Assembly (NCBI GenBank): GCA_963969495.1
Contig: OZ018321.1
Span: forward strand, 124,448,521 to 124,512,520
DNA from: Ceratothoa steindachneri
Taxonomy: Eukaryota > Arthropoda > Malacostraca > Isopoda > Cymothoidae
DNA length: 64,000 nt
Direction: 5' to 3'
The stretch's first letter is position 1. The number at the start of each line of letters is the position of its first letter. Under the pieces are notes generated by a model, which saw only the letters and a program-made list of their open reading frames with translations, did not search any database and was not told the DNA's origin. Below are positions 33,190-47,249 of this stretch, one piece after another. The translations under genes were made by a program, and so were the position numbers.

Positions 33190-36100
33190 ATTTAAGGCAA
33201 ATAGATAGGTTTCACCTTTTTTATAACAATTTCCTGATTCTGTTCTTTTTTTCAGCCTATTCAGGTATCGTTTCAGCTTTCTGGCCCGCAAATGCGAGTA
33301 GGAGAGGTGGGCGGGGAGAGCCTTCATCTATGCTATACTTTCTCTCATACTATAAATTAGGGCCTTCCAAAAATAGTACCTCCACGGTATGATCAGCAAT
33401 GTCCTTTGAGGTACTATTATTACTTGTGACTCATAAAAGAGCTAGAACATTTCTTAAACTAGCTACAGGAGAGGAATTATATATTAAGTTCAAAGATAAA
33501 TTTATGAAGCAAAATTCTTCTATATATATTAAAGAGACCACTTTTATGTCCAGGAGAAGTGAGCAAGCCAACCAGAATATGCCAGGTTTTTGATGTACAC
33601 AATAATTCCTTTGTTCATTTAGTAGTGTTAAGATATCTGGTCTCAGGTGTATTTAGTTTTTAATTTGGGGTTTAGAGCTTATCTTTTTAGTTTGTTTTTA
33701 AAAAGCCAATTTGATATATTGAGCTTGTAAGCCGTGTAAAATAAGATAAGTTAGTTAAATAGTAGTATGAGATAACAATGAGTATGAGTGCGACAGAACA
33801 ATCTATGTGATGCCACGAACTGAGATGTGCCAGAGGCGGTTTTGCGTGAGCTCAATCTCATCTTGGACACAGAGGTTTAAACATTGTTCTAACTGGTGAG
33901 TGCCGTTCAGGTTATAAACTTAAAATACGTAAATATTAGGTATGCTACCTAGTTATAAATACTGTTAATAGATAGCAATTTAAACTTTGGTCTGAATATT
34001 AATGTTCATGTCTACTCTTGAAAAACATTATTCTAAAGTCTTGCCTACATTATTCTAAAGTCTTGCAGAGCTTATTGATGCAAATCCATGCGGATTATAA
34101 ATCTCTGAGGCTATAGGTGACATGGTGAGGTGACGAAGTTAACGAGATATGCGAACAAACCTAAATTCCTTCCAATCTCGTCACACACTTTAAAAGTAAG
34201 AATAGATTTGGCTATTATCTTGACCTACTCTAGCAGATATTACATTAAAAACGTCTAGTCAGCATTTATGTAAATATCATCAGTAATTTAGGTGTTCTTA
34301 CCATTGCTGATGTTTCATTTGATCTAGGCATTATAGTTGTCTCCGTCAATGGATATATAAGATACTTACTTCATTATTACTTCTTTGAACCTGAGATATA
34401 AGTCCTCTTCTGTAGTAAGTGGAAGAAAAGCACTGTATTATAAGTATAATGCAGGTTGAAGAAACTGGAGGTACTTGTTATTGTATTGCTTTAAAACACA
34501 GAAGGATAACGTTGCTTAATTCACGCTGTCAGCATTGATGTCATAACTTATAAGAAGAGTAAATTCAGTTAAGTACTATTATATTGAAGATGGTAGGGAC
34601 CAGGACGGCTCCCTTGTTTACCCAACTGACTTTAAAATGTTCTGTTCTAAAGTCTCCAACACAGATTCATGTTAGTGTTCACTGTTGAAATCCTTTTATG
34701 ATTTCAATCAATTAAAGGAAACAATATTTAGTCATACTGGTCCAGAACATTTCAGAGTTGACAGCTTTGAATTGGATACCTTTTAAAATAGATCGAGACA
34801 AATACTAAGTTTTATCTTTGCTCTCCAGCATTTTTAAGAGTTGTCTAATCAAATAATTCATATGTGAATGTGCTCCTCACATGTTCAAAGAACTCTTAAC
34901 TTTCTAAGAGGATCGATTCAGAATGCGAGATGAGTAATCGCACAAGGAGAATACAAAAATTGGCTGCTAAGTTGAAGAAGGAAATTCTGCAATAACAAGA
35001 ACACTCAGCATAACCTCAAGTACTCCTTTAGTAAAGCATAAAAATAGTGGAATCCTTTATGAAATGGGATATATAAACAGCCTCAAAAAAAAATATTATC
35101 ATAGTGTTCGGCTTTCAAACATAAAGGCATCATGGATTTGCCTTGCGTGCAAAATGCTTAATGACTTTCAAGCTATTGCAGTAACTGTGAACTTTATCAA
35201 GAGATGCTTTAGCCTTACTATGTTCTACCTGGTAGAACCAGTCTTAATCTTTCTTTTTAAGGAAGAAGAGAACTTCGTTACTAGCAATGTAGAGATATTT
35301 AGTTTCAATGAAGTGCTGCAATTTTAATTTATTTAGTCAAAGTTTGTTAATTGTTTGATTGTCTCGAATAATTTACCACAAAATTCATCTATTTCACTTT
35401 CAGTAAGAAAGACGGATCTGTTTAGCTCTTAATTTTTTATTGTTTCAATGAGGGAGGCCGGAGTATAAAGAGAAATATAAGCTAATATGTTGGTGCCGTT
35501 CCACCATTTAAAAACTTACTCGTAGGTATAATTATTTTGACTCGTAAATCGACTTTGCGCGGATATTGAAGACAATTAGAAGCCAAAGTCAGAATGTAGA
35601 ATACATTCCCGTTGCATGCTGCTTAGTAGGAAATTGTAGGATGGTAATAGTGACGCACATGTTTTGGGGGGCACATACTTTAGAGGGCGAATACTATTAT
35701 CGTTTCCTTTTCTGAATCTGTGGTACCGATGATCCCTTGTCTAACAATGTATGTAGAGTCACCTATGGAATGGAACTCACTACGAAAAACTTATCTTTTG
35801 TTTATTTTGTTGAGGTTAAGATACGTACATAATACCTAATCAGATTTGCATAGCTCCTTTATGAAGAGAAAATCTTAAGGTAAGTGTAAGGTCATTTATT
35901 CCTGCAAGCGTTTTAAGAAGCTGTCTTACCAATAAGAAGTTTACTTCGAAGCCCACATCTATAAAACTCGTGTTCATGCCCTAAAAATGCTTTTCAGATG
36001 TGTCCTTCTCGTACTTCACAAAGATAGCCTTCTGTTTCGATAACTCGCTTTTTCAAAGGATTAATAGCATATCAACGGAATATAGATATCATCACATCAT

Positions 36101-36690
36101 GGCACCTGGGTAATCTATCAGTGTCTTTCGGGTATTTTTGGTCCAGTAGAGGTTTTACACTAGAAATATGATTTTTACCTCAATATTGATAGCAGAGTAT
36201 AATAAATTGCAGTGGAGAAACTATCCAATTCAGGAGTGTATAAGTTGGTGAGCAATAGTTGAATTATTCTTTCTTGGTTGTTTCAATTCGGAGAGCTGTG
36301 CACTGTGGGCCCTTAAAGTAGCTGCCAATACACACAGGTCGCCACCTCAGTGAAGGACACTGCCTCTAATCTTAACCCACCAATTTCGTTCCTTTAACTT
36401 GAGAAAAAAGACAGTCTTAGGTTTTACATAAAATATAAAGTGGGAGTTAAACTGAGAACGAGTGAAAAAAGTTAGCGTATCTTGAGAGTTATTGATGTTT
36501 TCTGGCGAAACATAAAATGGAATTTCAAAAGGCAATCTATGAATGAAGCCTCAAAGCAAGCTTACTCGATGCCTTGAAGGCAGCATAAGGCTCAATGCTT
36601 GTTAAGGGCGGTAATTGTGGCAATGATCTTATATTTTCTTACAACCAACCTCAGCAATAGGATGGTAGAAAAGGTCATAAAGGAGCTAGA
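33190..36690. other. Long stretch without recognised genes
   Basis: AT-rich DNA with scattered open frames of 60-90 codons (33399-33593, 35064-35327, 36347-36535), none with a motif I recognise and none with convincing splice or promoter context. It could be intergenic or intronic. Confidence 0.4.
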
Positions 36691-36694
36691 AGAA

Positions 36695-37081
36695 TCAAAA
36701 TGCGACTACACGGCAAGCGCAGAGAGAAAAACCTATGGTCGATGATATTACGTCATTTAAACGCCCGTATTCGTCCCTGAAATTCAAGATATCATCAACA
36801 AATATCGTAGAATGACGATGCGTATCATTACAAGAAAGGAAAGTGTTGATGAAATGCTCATCGGGCTTGGGGTGCATAAGGACATAAGAGCAAACATTGG
36901 CGGCAAAAGGTTTTGCGTTAAGATTTTGCGCATTTAAGGTTAAACCAACGAGAGAACAAACGTTCCTACTTATTTTAAGTGAGGTCAGGGCAGTTGTTCT
37001 GGGGATAAAAGAACAACGAAACGGATATGTTCTGATCTGCGTCTCAGATGGTATTTTTCTACTTTTGCGAATGAATATCAT
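36695..37081 (-). other. Unassigned open frame, 128 codons
   Basis: The longest open frame in a quiet region. It has a Cys-rich middle (NVCSYVLMHPKPDEHFI) and IFVDDILNFRDEYGR, which superficially resembles an RT YxDD box, but none of the flanking RT motifs are present. It may be chance or a fragment of an old repeat. Confidence 0.2.
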
Positions 37082-37109
37082 CTTTACGATCTTGATTTAA
37101 TCTAAATTT

Positions 37110-37900
37110 TATCATGTGTTTACATAGGAATTCAACATATGTTTTAGTAGTCCCTCAAGTACATTGTTTCGGGCCTTTGTGTAGTTCTTCATGGTGAGGT
37201 CGGACATTCTTGGTGCTATTTGCTGGAAGTTTCGGTTGGTATCTCTTAGCTCTTTGGTCCTGATTTTTGGTGTCAAATCCTTCATTAGTCTCTCTGTCCT
37301 CATCAATGTAGTGATTTGGGAATCTTCTTTCAATTATATAGTTTAATCAGTTTACATGTGGTTCTTAATGTCTATATTAAAATTTCGCTTTCCTCCTCGT
37401 TTATGTTGAACACTCAGTTCCATTATTTTTTGAATACCTTTTCGAGTTCACTTTCAGTTTCGATTGCGAGTCCTTGTCTCTCTTTTATCTTCATATGTTT
37501 GCTTAATTTTGCTGGGTCCCAATCGTTTAATTTTGTTCCAAAATATTCTGGACGATAAAATGTTGTCGATATTGTTAACAGCCTCGTCCCAGTATTATTT
37601 TCTTTCTTTGCAATATCAATCAGTAGCTCCCTCTTTTTATCCTCGGGTTTAAATAGCTTTCCATAGTTGATCCTTTCCTTTGGATGCTCTCTTTTAATAC
37701 TCATATTTCAAGATCCTTTTTTCTTACCCCTGGGGTGAATTTGAAGTCTTTTATTGTGTTATAAACTTTTTGCATGGTCTTTATTATGTCTAGCTCTTCT
37801 TTGATCTCCTCCTATGTTGTTTCTTTGAAAACCGCTTGATACGTATGTTCCTAGTTCTCGTTATTATTGTGTCTGCGTCTCTCTTATATGCCTTTCATGA
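37110..37900 (-). pseudogene. Possible LINE inter-domain relic
   Basis: Minus-strand frames give RIFWNKIKRLGPSKIKQTYE (37570-37500), which resembles the FWxxIxKLGP linker between endonuclease and RT in some LINEs, followed by a long Lys/Glu/Arg-rich coding-like stretch (37333-37112). No RT or endonuclease core is visible, so this is a weak call. Confidence 0.3.
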
Positions 37901-37989
37901 GTTTTTGATTCACGGTGAGTTAATTTTCTTTGTTCAATGTGATTGAAAATGAAAACATTTGTTATTTATACAACAATAAGTAAACATGG

Positions 37990-38400
37990 GACTATAATTT
38001 CGATGAATAAGATGCCATCATATAATATCCGGAACTTATAGATTATACAAAGATTGGAATTACATCAAAATCTATAACTAAAATGTAATAATGGCCAACT
38101 ACGCCAAAGAGAGGTACGATGGTGTGGCTATTAACATCAGGAGAGGTATCAGGTTTAAAGAGATACGAGACTTAGAAGAATCTTATCTGGCAATTAAAGT
38201 CAGTACGGCCATTGATTACCTCGTCATTTCAGTGGGCTACCAATCAAGCAGGTGCCCGTACCTCCCAATCATTACCTTCCTGCGCCAATTCAAAAGGCAC
38301 ACGACTACCATCATGATTGGTCACCTTAACGTACGATGCAGAGAGGCTCGTAACACAACCACATTCATTGGGCAAGAAATATATTGAGCCTGCCCATTGG
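37990..38400 (+). pseudogene. LINE endonuclease fragment (Jockey/R1-like family)
   Basis: An open frame of 98 residues. KERYDGVAINIRRGIRFKEI parallels KRFDGAAIAIRNKM of the LINE at 15.1-15.3 kb, and SRCPYLPIITFLRQFKRHT with IMIGHLNVRCREARN parallels the endonuclease at 21.0-21.45 kb. It is a short piece in the opposite orientation to the LINE cluster. Confidence 0.75.
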
Positions 38401-38559
38401 TCGCAATGTAGTAAAAATAAATAGTCCAACTTTGATATATTGCTAACCTGGGAGATCCTGGTAGATAATGATACGATGCCTGCAGGTAGTAAAATATTCA
38501 AAGTAAAGCCCTTGCTTAATCATTTTAATATATTAGTTATGGACTATGCTTAAACAGTG

Positions 38560-39560
38560 CATATGGCATACCCTGTTGATGAGCCAATGGAATAATATTT
38601 TGCCCGTCATAGCTTGACGAATTTTATCAAAGAAACCATGTGAGATTTGGGTTCAAATTTTGGTGTTTGTGTTGAGCTGAGGGCTTTCTTCTCTGTGTGT
38701 TAGCAAGGATTATGTGTATGAAAAGGGGCCAACAGGTAATGAGTCACTTGTTGAAACTTTAATAAGAGGAATAGTTCCTTAGAACTATAATGGGTATATA
38801 CTTTCTTCACCACTCTACTCCTCCTTCAGTATTTCAAGGGAAGCAAATGTAAATATTAAAGGCACCATACGCAGAGACAAGGTAAGAGATGTTCCCCTAC
38901 CTTATATAAAGAAACAAGAAAAAGAAACAACAGAAATATTAAAAAATAAAAATGAAACATTAGCTATTTGTCACTGGAATGATAATAATGACGTCATAGT
39001 TTCAACAAACAAAACACAGAGTACTTCCTTAGGCATGTGTATATGTAATAGGTGGTCAAAACGAAAAAAACAAACAAAGTGTAACCAATATACAACCAGC
39101 AATAATTCAAGATTATAATAATGGAATGGGAGGGGTGGATTTATTTGATCAATTTCAGCCAAGTACAGAGTACCATTCCTTAAACGTGCCTGGTACTTTC
39201 CCTACGTTAGATTTGTTCTCAATGCATCAATTGTAAATGGATGGATATTGTACAGAAGGATCAAGAAAACAACAAATTTAGAGTTTCTGAGAGATATTTT
39301 AAACATTCTCTTGAAGCTAAGTGAGAAACCAGGAAAACTTATTCCAATAAAGCTTTTTAAACTTGTTTGGTATGGTGGGGGTTGGATACAACAGTGTTAT
39401 AAGTGATAAACAGAGGAGGTGTGGCGTGTGCCAAAAAAAAGCAAAAAACGAAACCACTAAATGTGAAGTTTCACTTCATGTCCCATGTTGGTTTCAATAC
39501 CACACAAAGAAAGAAAGCAATTCTTTGCACAAAAGAACCTAAATGAGAAAATACCTATTA
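38560..39560 (+). pseudogene. Second piggyBac transposase relic
   Basis: Read across frames, HVRFGFKFWCLC near 38640 is the block after the first catalytic Asp. AICHWNDNNDVIVSTNKTQS lies near 38958. A damaged GMGGVDLFDQFQ near 39126 carries the third Asp, and KRAWYFPYVRFVLNASIVNG with WILYRRIKKT lies near 39185. The end, RRCGVCQKKAKNETTKCE, keeps part of the C-terminal Cys-rich domain. The N-terminal third and the first Asp itself are not clear. It differs in sequence from the relic at 10.65-11.9 kb, so two piggyBac lineages are present. Confidence 0.85.
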
Positions 39561-39599
39561 CCTATTACATATTTTATTTTCACGACAAGGATATTTTTT

Positions 39600-40360
39600 T
39601 TAGAATTATTTTTTTGGGTATAATTAAGGGGTAAATATTTGTTTGTCATTTCGTTTGTTTGATGCTCATTCAAGGACATGTATTAAATATATTAAAGTAT
39701 TCATAATATTTTTAGTTACCCTTCCTCATTAAAACATTATAAAAAGAAACAAATATACATAACCTAATGTTGGCTAAAGAACGGGCCTCCGAGGTGTTCC
39801 TTTAAAGGAACACTTCATTGCTCAGTAATTTACCGACCGATCATTTAAAGATTAGGTATACATCACTTTTAGGTGCTGTTCAATAAGATTTATGAAAACA
39901 AATCAATTCTGTTTATTAGAAAGGGTATCATGTACTTAGGGGTAACTTAAGGCTAACCACAAAAACCATTAATTCCAACTTAAGTAAAGAGACAAAGAAG
40001 ACGAAATTAAGTACCCGCAATCTAATCATAGGCAAAGTAATCATATTATCTGGCCGTGCTTAGAGGCGATATATATTTAGGGCGGGTCTTACTAGGTTTA
40101 AAAATAATCTGAAAAAAATTTAATATAAAGGCCGTATAAATAAGATGGTAATCACATATGGAATTTAGATATTCGCTTATTTTTGCATAGAATATTTCTA
40201 ACCCTCATTAGTTTTTCTTTATTGATACCAATTATACCCTATCGATCCTAACACTAATATATTAGGAGATATAAAGTAAATAATGTAGATATATTGATAA
40301 AAATAGGTTAATTTACATATTTATCCAAAGTTAAATTAAATTGGTCCTACTGGAAACAAT
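39600..40360. other. Intergenic, nothing recognised
   Basis: AT-rich, no coding signal or repeat recognised. Confidence 0.4.
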
Positions 40361-40369
40361 TACAAAGAG

Positions 40370-41560
40370 CATTCTCCTGATTTGTTTAATCTTTCCAGGT
40401 TACACAAGTTCTGCTTTGAATCATTCATGGACATCAGCCTTTTGCTGATTTCCTTAAAACTGCTCCCACAATCTCTTATTTTTGTGAGAAATACTTAGCA
40501 AAAGCCTTAACTACTATTTTACCAACCCTTTCAATTGTTTGAGTGTGAGAGGCAAGGATTGATAAAGTTTCTCACGTCATTGAACAAATGGAAGTTGAGA
40601 TTTACATATTTTCTGTTCACTTCACCAATACTGCAAGCATCGCCATTTAGATCAGCCTTTTCCTGGTCTTAAAAATGAATCTCGGTGCTTAGTATCTGGC
40701 GCTAGACGTTTTTGATGTCCACGATTCTCTCGAATCCCTGAATAACTTCCTCCTAATACCCGGACCACAGCAGTATTCATAAGATGGCCTCAATATGAAT
40801 ATACCAAGCAGATTACAATGTGATTTGAAGCACTCTTGCTGAAATCAGATGTGACTATTTCTTTTGATCTAAAGTTTTCTGACATTCACGTTGAACCAAC
40901 ATGGATAATATACTGCAATGATCAATTTTTGGATGATTTGTAGATTCTTCCTTTTCTTTCCTTTGTTTTTTGCTTTGTGTCCTTATTTTGAGACAGCTTA
41001 AGAAGACTGTTTGTTGCAGTGATCCAGCGAGTGTGATTTACAGACCCTGTTACCAAATGAGTAGTGATGCAAGATACACTGATTTACTCTCAGAATAGAT
41101 AATTTTATAGCCATACTGTTGATCAGTTGAGAAATCTTGAATGACCTTAGAGAGGCAACTTGATCAGTGGATGACCAAAAGAGATCCGAATGAAATTGAG
41201 CTGATATCCAATTCTGGCTAATTTCAAGGAACATTCATATTAGCCTGCATATATTTTTGTCTGCCAGAAATGGACCATCATGGGAAATAATGAGACAGCT
41301 TAAGTTAACTTCCTCAGTGTGCAGGTTCCAAACGAACCAGACCAGCTTTCTCCTCAGGTGCTGGTCCAGCTCACACATTAAGTCAGCTTTCATGACACTG
41401 TTTACATTTCTAGAGTTTCTTCCAATGTCGAGGCAAATATTACCTTGGCAAACTTTTTCGCATGTAACTCTTCTTTGGTTACTTTCTCTTGCACAAAGTT
41501 GAACAGAGAGTAGTAGCTAACAAGCGTAAAAAAATCAATATAGATATTTTCCTAAATATT
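40370..41560 (-). pseudogene. Orphan transposase-like family, relic 2
   Basis: Minus-strand pieces follow the same order as the better copy at 47.9-49.8 kb: KLVWFVWNLHTEEVNLSCLI with a nearby DG (41360-41290), NHTRWITATNSLLKLSQNKD (about 41035-40975), then near the end SHTQTIERVGKIVVKAF (about 40545-40490) and KRLMSMNDSKQNL (about 40440-40400). Each aligns with a motif of the other copy (WFICQLHANELPLRHI, SHARWLTTANRIIRL, YTQAVERCIKLVTEA, SRKKIPSFNTR). The relic is very decayed. It was found by motif order, so the call is moderate. Confidence 0.55.
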
Positions 41561-41569
41561 CGCAGTTAA

Positions 41570-44500
41570 ATACTAGTCCCAGCCATTAACTACCATCATT
41601 ATATTGGTCAGTTCAGTTTTTTATCAAAGAAGGCAGGTATCTTCCCTTCCTCCAAATTTTGCTCTATTTCTATCCTCAATTTATCTTGTACCTACACTCT
41701 TTTCCTTATTATTATCAATTAGTTTAATTGTTTAGTTTTATGTGATAACTTCAACATCACTCAGAGGTATTGTGCTTCTTGTTTCAATTGCCTTACCCCT
41801 ATGCTATTTATACACTAGTTAGTCCAGTCATTACAATCTCATCAGAGTTGCTCTATACCTTGACGTTCAGGTTCTGCTTCTGAAAATAACTCAAATTTAG
41901 GGACGAACTCATTTTTACAACTAACTCTCTCCATTTCTGTATCCTCATTTCAACCATTAAAAATTTTCTTAACCTTCTCATGCCTTTCTTATCTGCTGCT
42001 GCAGTAGTTTTCTTCTTCTTCCTTCTCTGTCTCTCTTTCTTCTTTCCCATTTGTGTCTTGTGTCCTGGGAGATCACGGTCACATATTTGTAAGATTACTT
42101 TTCCTCCAACATTTGTTTTGTCGCTTTGTGTAGGATTGATCTGTTAAAGGAATATTTTCGCTGCTTCTGGTACAGCTTATGTGAGTTTGGATCAAACAGC
42201 CCTCGGATCGTCACCGTCACAATTGGTAATCTAACACTTTTAATTCAAATATATCAAATAACTTGTCTAACCTTACACTGAAACTCTCTTTGGCCTCAAG
42301 TTTTTCCTTCCTAAGGGTAAGATTCATTGACTGATTTTAGATGGCCTTGAACTTGGACATGGTGGTTACCCTTTCATTGACAACAGCTTGTTTGAATAGA
42401 GTAATAGCTTTGCTTCGCTAACAAATCAAGCCCGGCTAGATTTCGCTAACAATTCTTTTCAGTTCGTAGTTCCTCTTGTCATCTAATTAATTCGTTGTTC
42501 TGAATTGAGCAATTTTATTAATGATTTCACAATAAATTAAAAACTAGACAGGTAAGCATCCACTAAAAATATATATTAAAGCATTACACAAGCAAGTATT
42601 ACGTAAAACTGTCAAAATATTTGCTTGGGATATACATATAATGCTTCATAGGTAAATAGGGGTTAGCTATAAAGTTTTTAGTTAAGTATACAAAGTTACC
42701 GCCTATACAAGGTGCAGTTGGTATTTACAAGTCTTCATGATTTCTGCAACAATGAACTTTTGCATAAGTATTTCAAAATTCATAGCTTTTAATATTTTAA
42801 CATACACTGCGAAATATATATCAAACTGCATGATAAATAAAATTAATTGGAATTAGACCTATTTTTCCTTGAATACTTTCAATGCTCTATGAATGAAAAA
42901 GTGAGAAGCCATTCTAAAAACTTATAAACATATTTCAGTTAATTTCAATAGCCAAATGATGAACATTTCTTTAATGACTGCAATTTAAATTAGGTAGGGT
43001 TAGAAAAATGAAACCTTTTTTTCAGATGTGTTATCTACACGCCAAACTATAATCATAGAAAATCATTTAACCTGACTGATATGGGAAGATACATATTATA
43101 ATCACCTTAATCTCCCGCACGACCTGCAATGGCGATCCATATCAGTTCTTAATCTGTTCACCAGACTGTCGCACGATAATTTGTGAGCATATTGAAACCC
43201 TCTTGTATATCAGGTATATACCAAGCAAATGCTACCGTTGTCTAAATTTTATTATTACCGCATCTTTTCGCTCTAGTTTCTAACAGCCAAATGAGGAAAA
43301 TACACCTCATTCACCAACAAGACCTAAGAACAGCTTATGGTGCCATTAAAAGCGCACTCGTTAGGTCCTTTGCAGCAGAATCAAGCTCCATTTCTTTTTA
43401 GAATTTAAAGATAATAATATACTCTGAAATATTCTTTTTGTTCATACTGTCAAATCTCTAAACGCCATTGAATAAACCAATAAAAATTGAAATTTACACC
43501 TGTAGACGTCATACACAAAGAATAACCAGCTATTCCCCCCCTCCCCCCCACAACAACAAACTAAAGGTCTACGCACCCTTACTAATTCACTTTCCACTTT
43601 CGACGGTGGGACAAATTTTTAGGTAAAACGAAACCACCCTAAAACGACAGGTAAATCTATCATCTATAACGGCGGATAAAGGTCGGGAGAGGAATAAATG
43701 TGCAGCAGTCCTGTTTGGAAAGAACGACATGGCGCGCTGACCACTAGCCGCGTTAGTCTTAAGGTGAATCTCCCACCACTCCAGATGACAATACAACTGC
43801 TACAGAACCCAGTGAAACGAAATCTCCAACAGTGCCATAACAGACGAAATAAAGAACCTTCCATACACTATAGAGTTCAACTGGTTGACATCACCAAAAA
43901 TGAACTGGGCGACTGACCAACCATAGAAGCAGCCAAAAAACAGCAAGGTAATGCAAAGCAAGCTCATATCAAGGATTTATTAATACATGGTAAGAATCAA
44001 TTTTCTCTCAATGGTAAATGACCTCATTAAATAATGGTAATCCCAATTCAAATGCATTAAAAGGAACTCCAATAACAGGCCGAAAGAGAAAATAATAAGT
44101 AAAAAAATACAAGGTACTGATAAAAAAGAGTTATCGATTCTCACACACCTAAAGACCCCAAAGCCACAACTTTAATAATTATTAAAGGATAACGATCAAG
44201 CGCATAATAATCAACTACCAAATCTACTAAGTTCAGCTTTCCAAATGCTATAGTGACGTGAAAGTCATTTTTCCCCGTATTTATGTAAGTAGATGACGAA
44301 AATGACACTCGTCTTACTCAAAATGGTTCCAGATATTAGGTAAATTTAGAGATAAATTACTGTATATGGTGAAAATTGGTTGTTCTAAATTTAATTAAGA
44401 TTATAATCACATAGCCCAAGAATTAAATTCAAGAATCCTTCAGAATTTTTTGCTAATGGAGCTTATTAACAATTAAGAAAAATAAGCAAAAAATCAGTAC

Positions 44501-45220
44501 TCTACCCAAAAATATAATTTATCTTTTTTGCACAAAATTGGCGATCAAGATGAATAATTTGCACCACATATACGAATATATTGTATTATTTGTTGCAATT
44601 CACTGTCCGACACAATATCATATCCCTCAATACTATTTCTGTTTAGTAGAAATTAGATTAAGTATTTGATATTGTAGTTTACCTGAATAATATAGAAAAA
44701 TAACCATTTGCTTAAAAAAATGATAGCAATTGAATTTAAGCAATACATAATTATTATACAAATAATTTATTTAATTCTACGCAAATCTACCAAGAGTCTG
44801 TTATCTATTGTTATCCATATCTTAGCTCGGTTATTTTCTTTACTCTAACCACATTTTTCTACATTATATTACTGCTTCTTGGGGCACTTTGTTCGCTTTG
44901 TCAAAATCTATTATTTTGTTAATCAGATTCCGATGGAAGCACATTCAATCTTGATTTTGCCCGATTTTGCTTACAACTGCCAAAGAATGAATAAACAGTT
45001 TCTACTTATAGCCAAAGATACTACCAGAAGAAATAATCTTACGTAAACTTTGGCGCGTGCAGAATCTATATCGGGTCAGTGATGTTTTTTTTTTGTTTAT
45101 TCTCGCGAAATATAAAATTAGACAACATACGAGTAGGAGCATAACACATTTAAATAAAATATCCAAAATCTAACCTAGCTAAAACAATATTCAAACCATA
45201 ATATTTTACATGATAGTGAT
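41570..45220. other. Long stretch without recognised genes
   Basis: AT-rich DNA. Short open frames (41853-42050 Lys-rich, 43587-43916 on both strands) have no recognisable motif. There is a C-rich double tract at 43535-43549. Confidence 0.4.
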
Positions 45221-45229
45221 AGTTAAATT

Positions 45230-46310
45230 ACTGTTTACCGCGATGTCGCCGTTGCCTGCGAATGCGTGATGTCTGGTTTCGGCTCTTTCTTTTTAAATAT
45301 CATATCAAACTAAGTTTTGCATCGTCTGTGAAAGAAGCAACGGAATCTTCAATAAATATGCAAAAAGCAAGTTGTGTTGCTTGCTATTCCGGCCGGGAGC
45401 TCCAATGATCACTAATAAAAGAACCAGAGAAATGTACCGATGGCACAGTCTATCATTGACAACCACCTCAACAAGTGAATGAGTTCCATAGACAGGAACA
45501 AGGGAGTGTCATATTATCTCATCAGGCAGCTATGGAAAGAGAACATCCACTGATTCTTTTGCTAAGTGAGAAAGAGACAGTCTTTGTGCAGAAGATGAAA
45601 GACAAAGGAAAGGAAAATGTTGCGAAGCTTGTGAAAAAATTGAAGCACCTCCTTAAGCCAGGCATGTTTTGTTTTTTCTCAGAAGAGTAGAATTCAGGCC
45701 AGGACAATGTGATGAACTCGTAAAAGAACCACTAGGTTTCCCCCAACCCAAAGATGTACTCAGAGGCATGAAGAACAAGTTCCGTATCCAGATTATGATG
45801 TTTATATTATTCATTTTCGAGGACCACTTTATACGGATCTGTAATATCCCGGATGCTGTCTAACCCAATACAGATGGTTACATCAAGTGCATGAAGGAGT
45901 CGATGCTGACCTGGATACAGGAAGTGGCAGGTCGAAGACCATATATGTTCCAGCGAAGCAATTTATTTGACTAGATGACTAAGAACATATGGCCGACCAA
46001 ATCCTGAGAAGGCAAATCCCTCGACTATTATTAGTGTGGTGTGATTGAGAAAGAGAGAGAGAGAGACAAAGAAGTTTGCGTACACTACAACTAATCATAG
46101 TTAAGATAGGGTACAAAATCACTAGTTTTCAAAAAGTTAATTAAGGGAAACGTAGAGAAGGCCTGGAGCAGTTTCCGACGGCGGCTGGAATCGTACTTGA
46201 CGCAGAGCAATTTTATTAAAATCAACAATGAATAGTCGGAAAAAAAGCGAAAAGTTTTAATTTTACTGATGACGATTTTTTTCCCGATGGAGAAAACATG
46301 TTTTTCTTTT
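45230..46310 (+). pseudogene. Tc1/mariner-superfamily transposase relic
   Basis: Tc1/mariner transposases cut and paste DNA with a DDE/D triad. The open part at 45475-45690 reads LSHQAAMEREHPLILLLSEK and LLKPGMFCFFSEE, where the FFSDE-K block with the first catalytic Asp has changed to SEE. NSGQDNV follows at once, then QPKDVLRGMKNKFRIQIMMF near 45747. A YRKWQVEDHICSSEAI block near 45915 corresponds to the GxRPYVWQQDSAP region in a shifted frame. The end, EKAWSSFRRRLESYL, lies near 46155. It resembles a Tc1/mariner branch distinct from the mariner at 17.65 kb. No terminal repeats were found. Confidence 0.75.
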
Positions 46311-46519
46311 TTGCTTGAGGAGTCTGGCAAATCTTAATGAAATTATGGGATTATAATGGTTCGTTCTACAGTAATAGTACTAAGAGCAAATATAAATAAT
46401 TTGCTAGCTAATGAGACCAAGCACAAGTCCTTAGCTTAAATAGTTTAGGTGTGAGGCTTTTTTGATTTGTATAAATTTAAAGGAACGTTAAAGTATGGTT
46501 TTGAATCCCGTAGAGTCCA

Positions 46520-46529
46520 CCCCCCCCCC
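46520..46529. repeat. Poly-C run (10 C)
   Basis: Ten C followed by A and four C. Confidence 0.9.
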
Positions 46530-46989
46530 ACCCCAATGCTCAGAGGTGAAAGAGAATAACCGATTTTTCATTTTTTTTTCATTTTAAATTATACTTCATT
46601 AAAAATTAGCTATAAATCTCAGCACCGGCAGTCTTATGTCACCAAGAAGCGGAGACACGAACACGTCTTGCTGTTTAAAACTAATTATGCTTGTGCAATA
46701 TATTAATCGCTCAAATGAGGAAAATTCATAAATAAACGATAGATGAACGAAATTCGTAATTTAAGATCAACTATGTAGATCAATTCGAGTATATGGCCGC
46801 ATGTTTTATCTTTGCCAAGGAAATAAACCTCTCATCCAGCGAATTGATCTCAAGAATAGAATCGGTTAGAGTGAAATTTTGCTGCTATTTTCATTGAAAC
46901 CCCAACAAATCAAATTTAGGCCAAGTTGAGGGATAAAATTTTAAAAAAGAGGATGGTTCCCATATATGATTTGGAAGGAAATTTAATAC

Positions 46990-47205
46990 CAAATGCCCCC
47001 TTCTCACCACAACTATCATTGTCCTTGCCCACCACTACCAGCCCTGCCAACACCACTACCACTACCCCTGACCACGACCACCATTACTCCCGCCCATCAC
47101 AAGCACAACTTTCCCTGCCCACCACTAGCACCACCGCACCTCCTGAACATCAAGACCAATGCCCACCCACTATCAGCACCCCTACCCACCACCACCACCA
47201 GGAGT
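46990..47205 (+). repeat. CCA/ACC-rich low-complexity tract
   Basis: Degenerate (CCA)n and (CAC)n sequence encodes Pro/Thr/His-rich open frames in two phases (46926-47285 and 46993-47250). The bias in both phases shows it is a simple-sequence tract, not a protein gene. Confidence 0.7.
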
Positions 47206-47249
47206 ACATGTTACAATGTGCAATTCATCCCTGTACATTCATTCATTTG

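Noticed and set aside
36695..37081. IFVDDILNF as an RT catalytic box
   Set aside because: None of the expected RT motifs flank it at the right distance in any frame.
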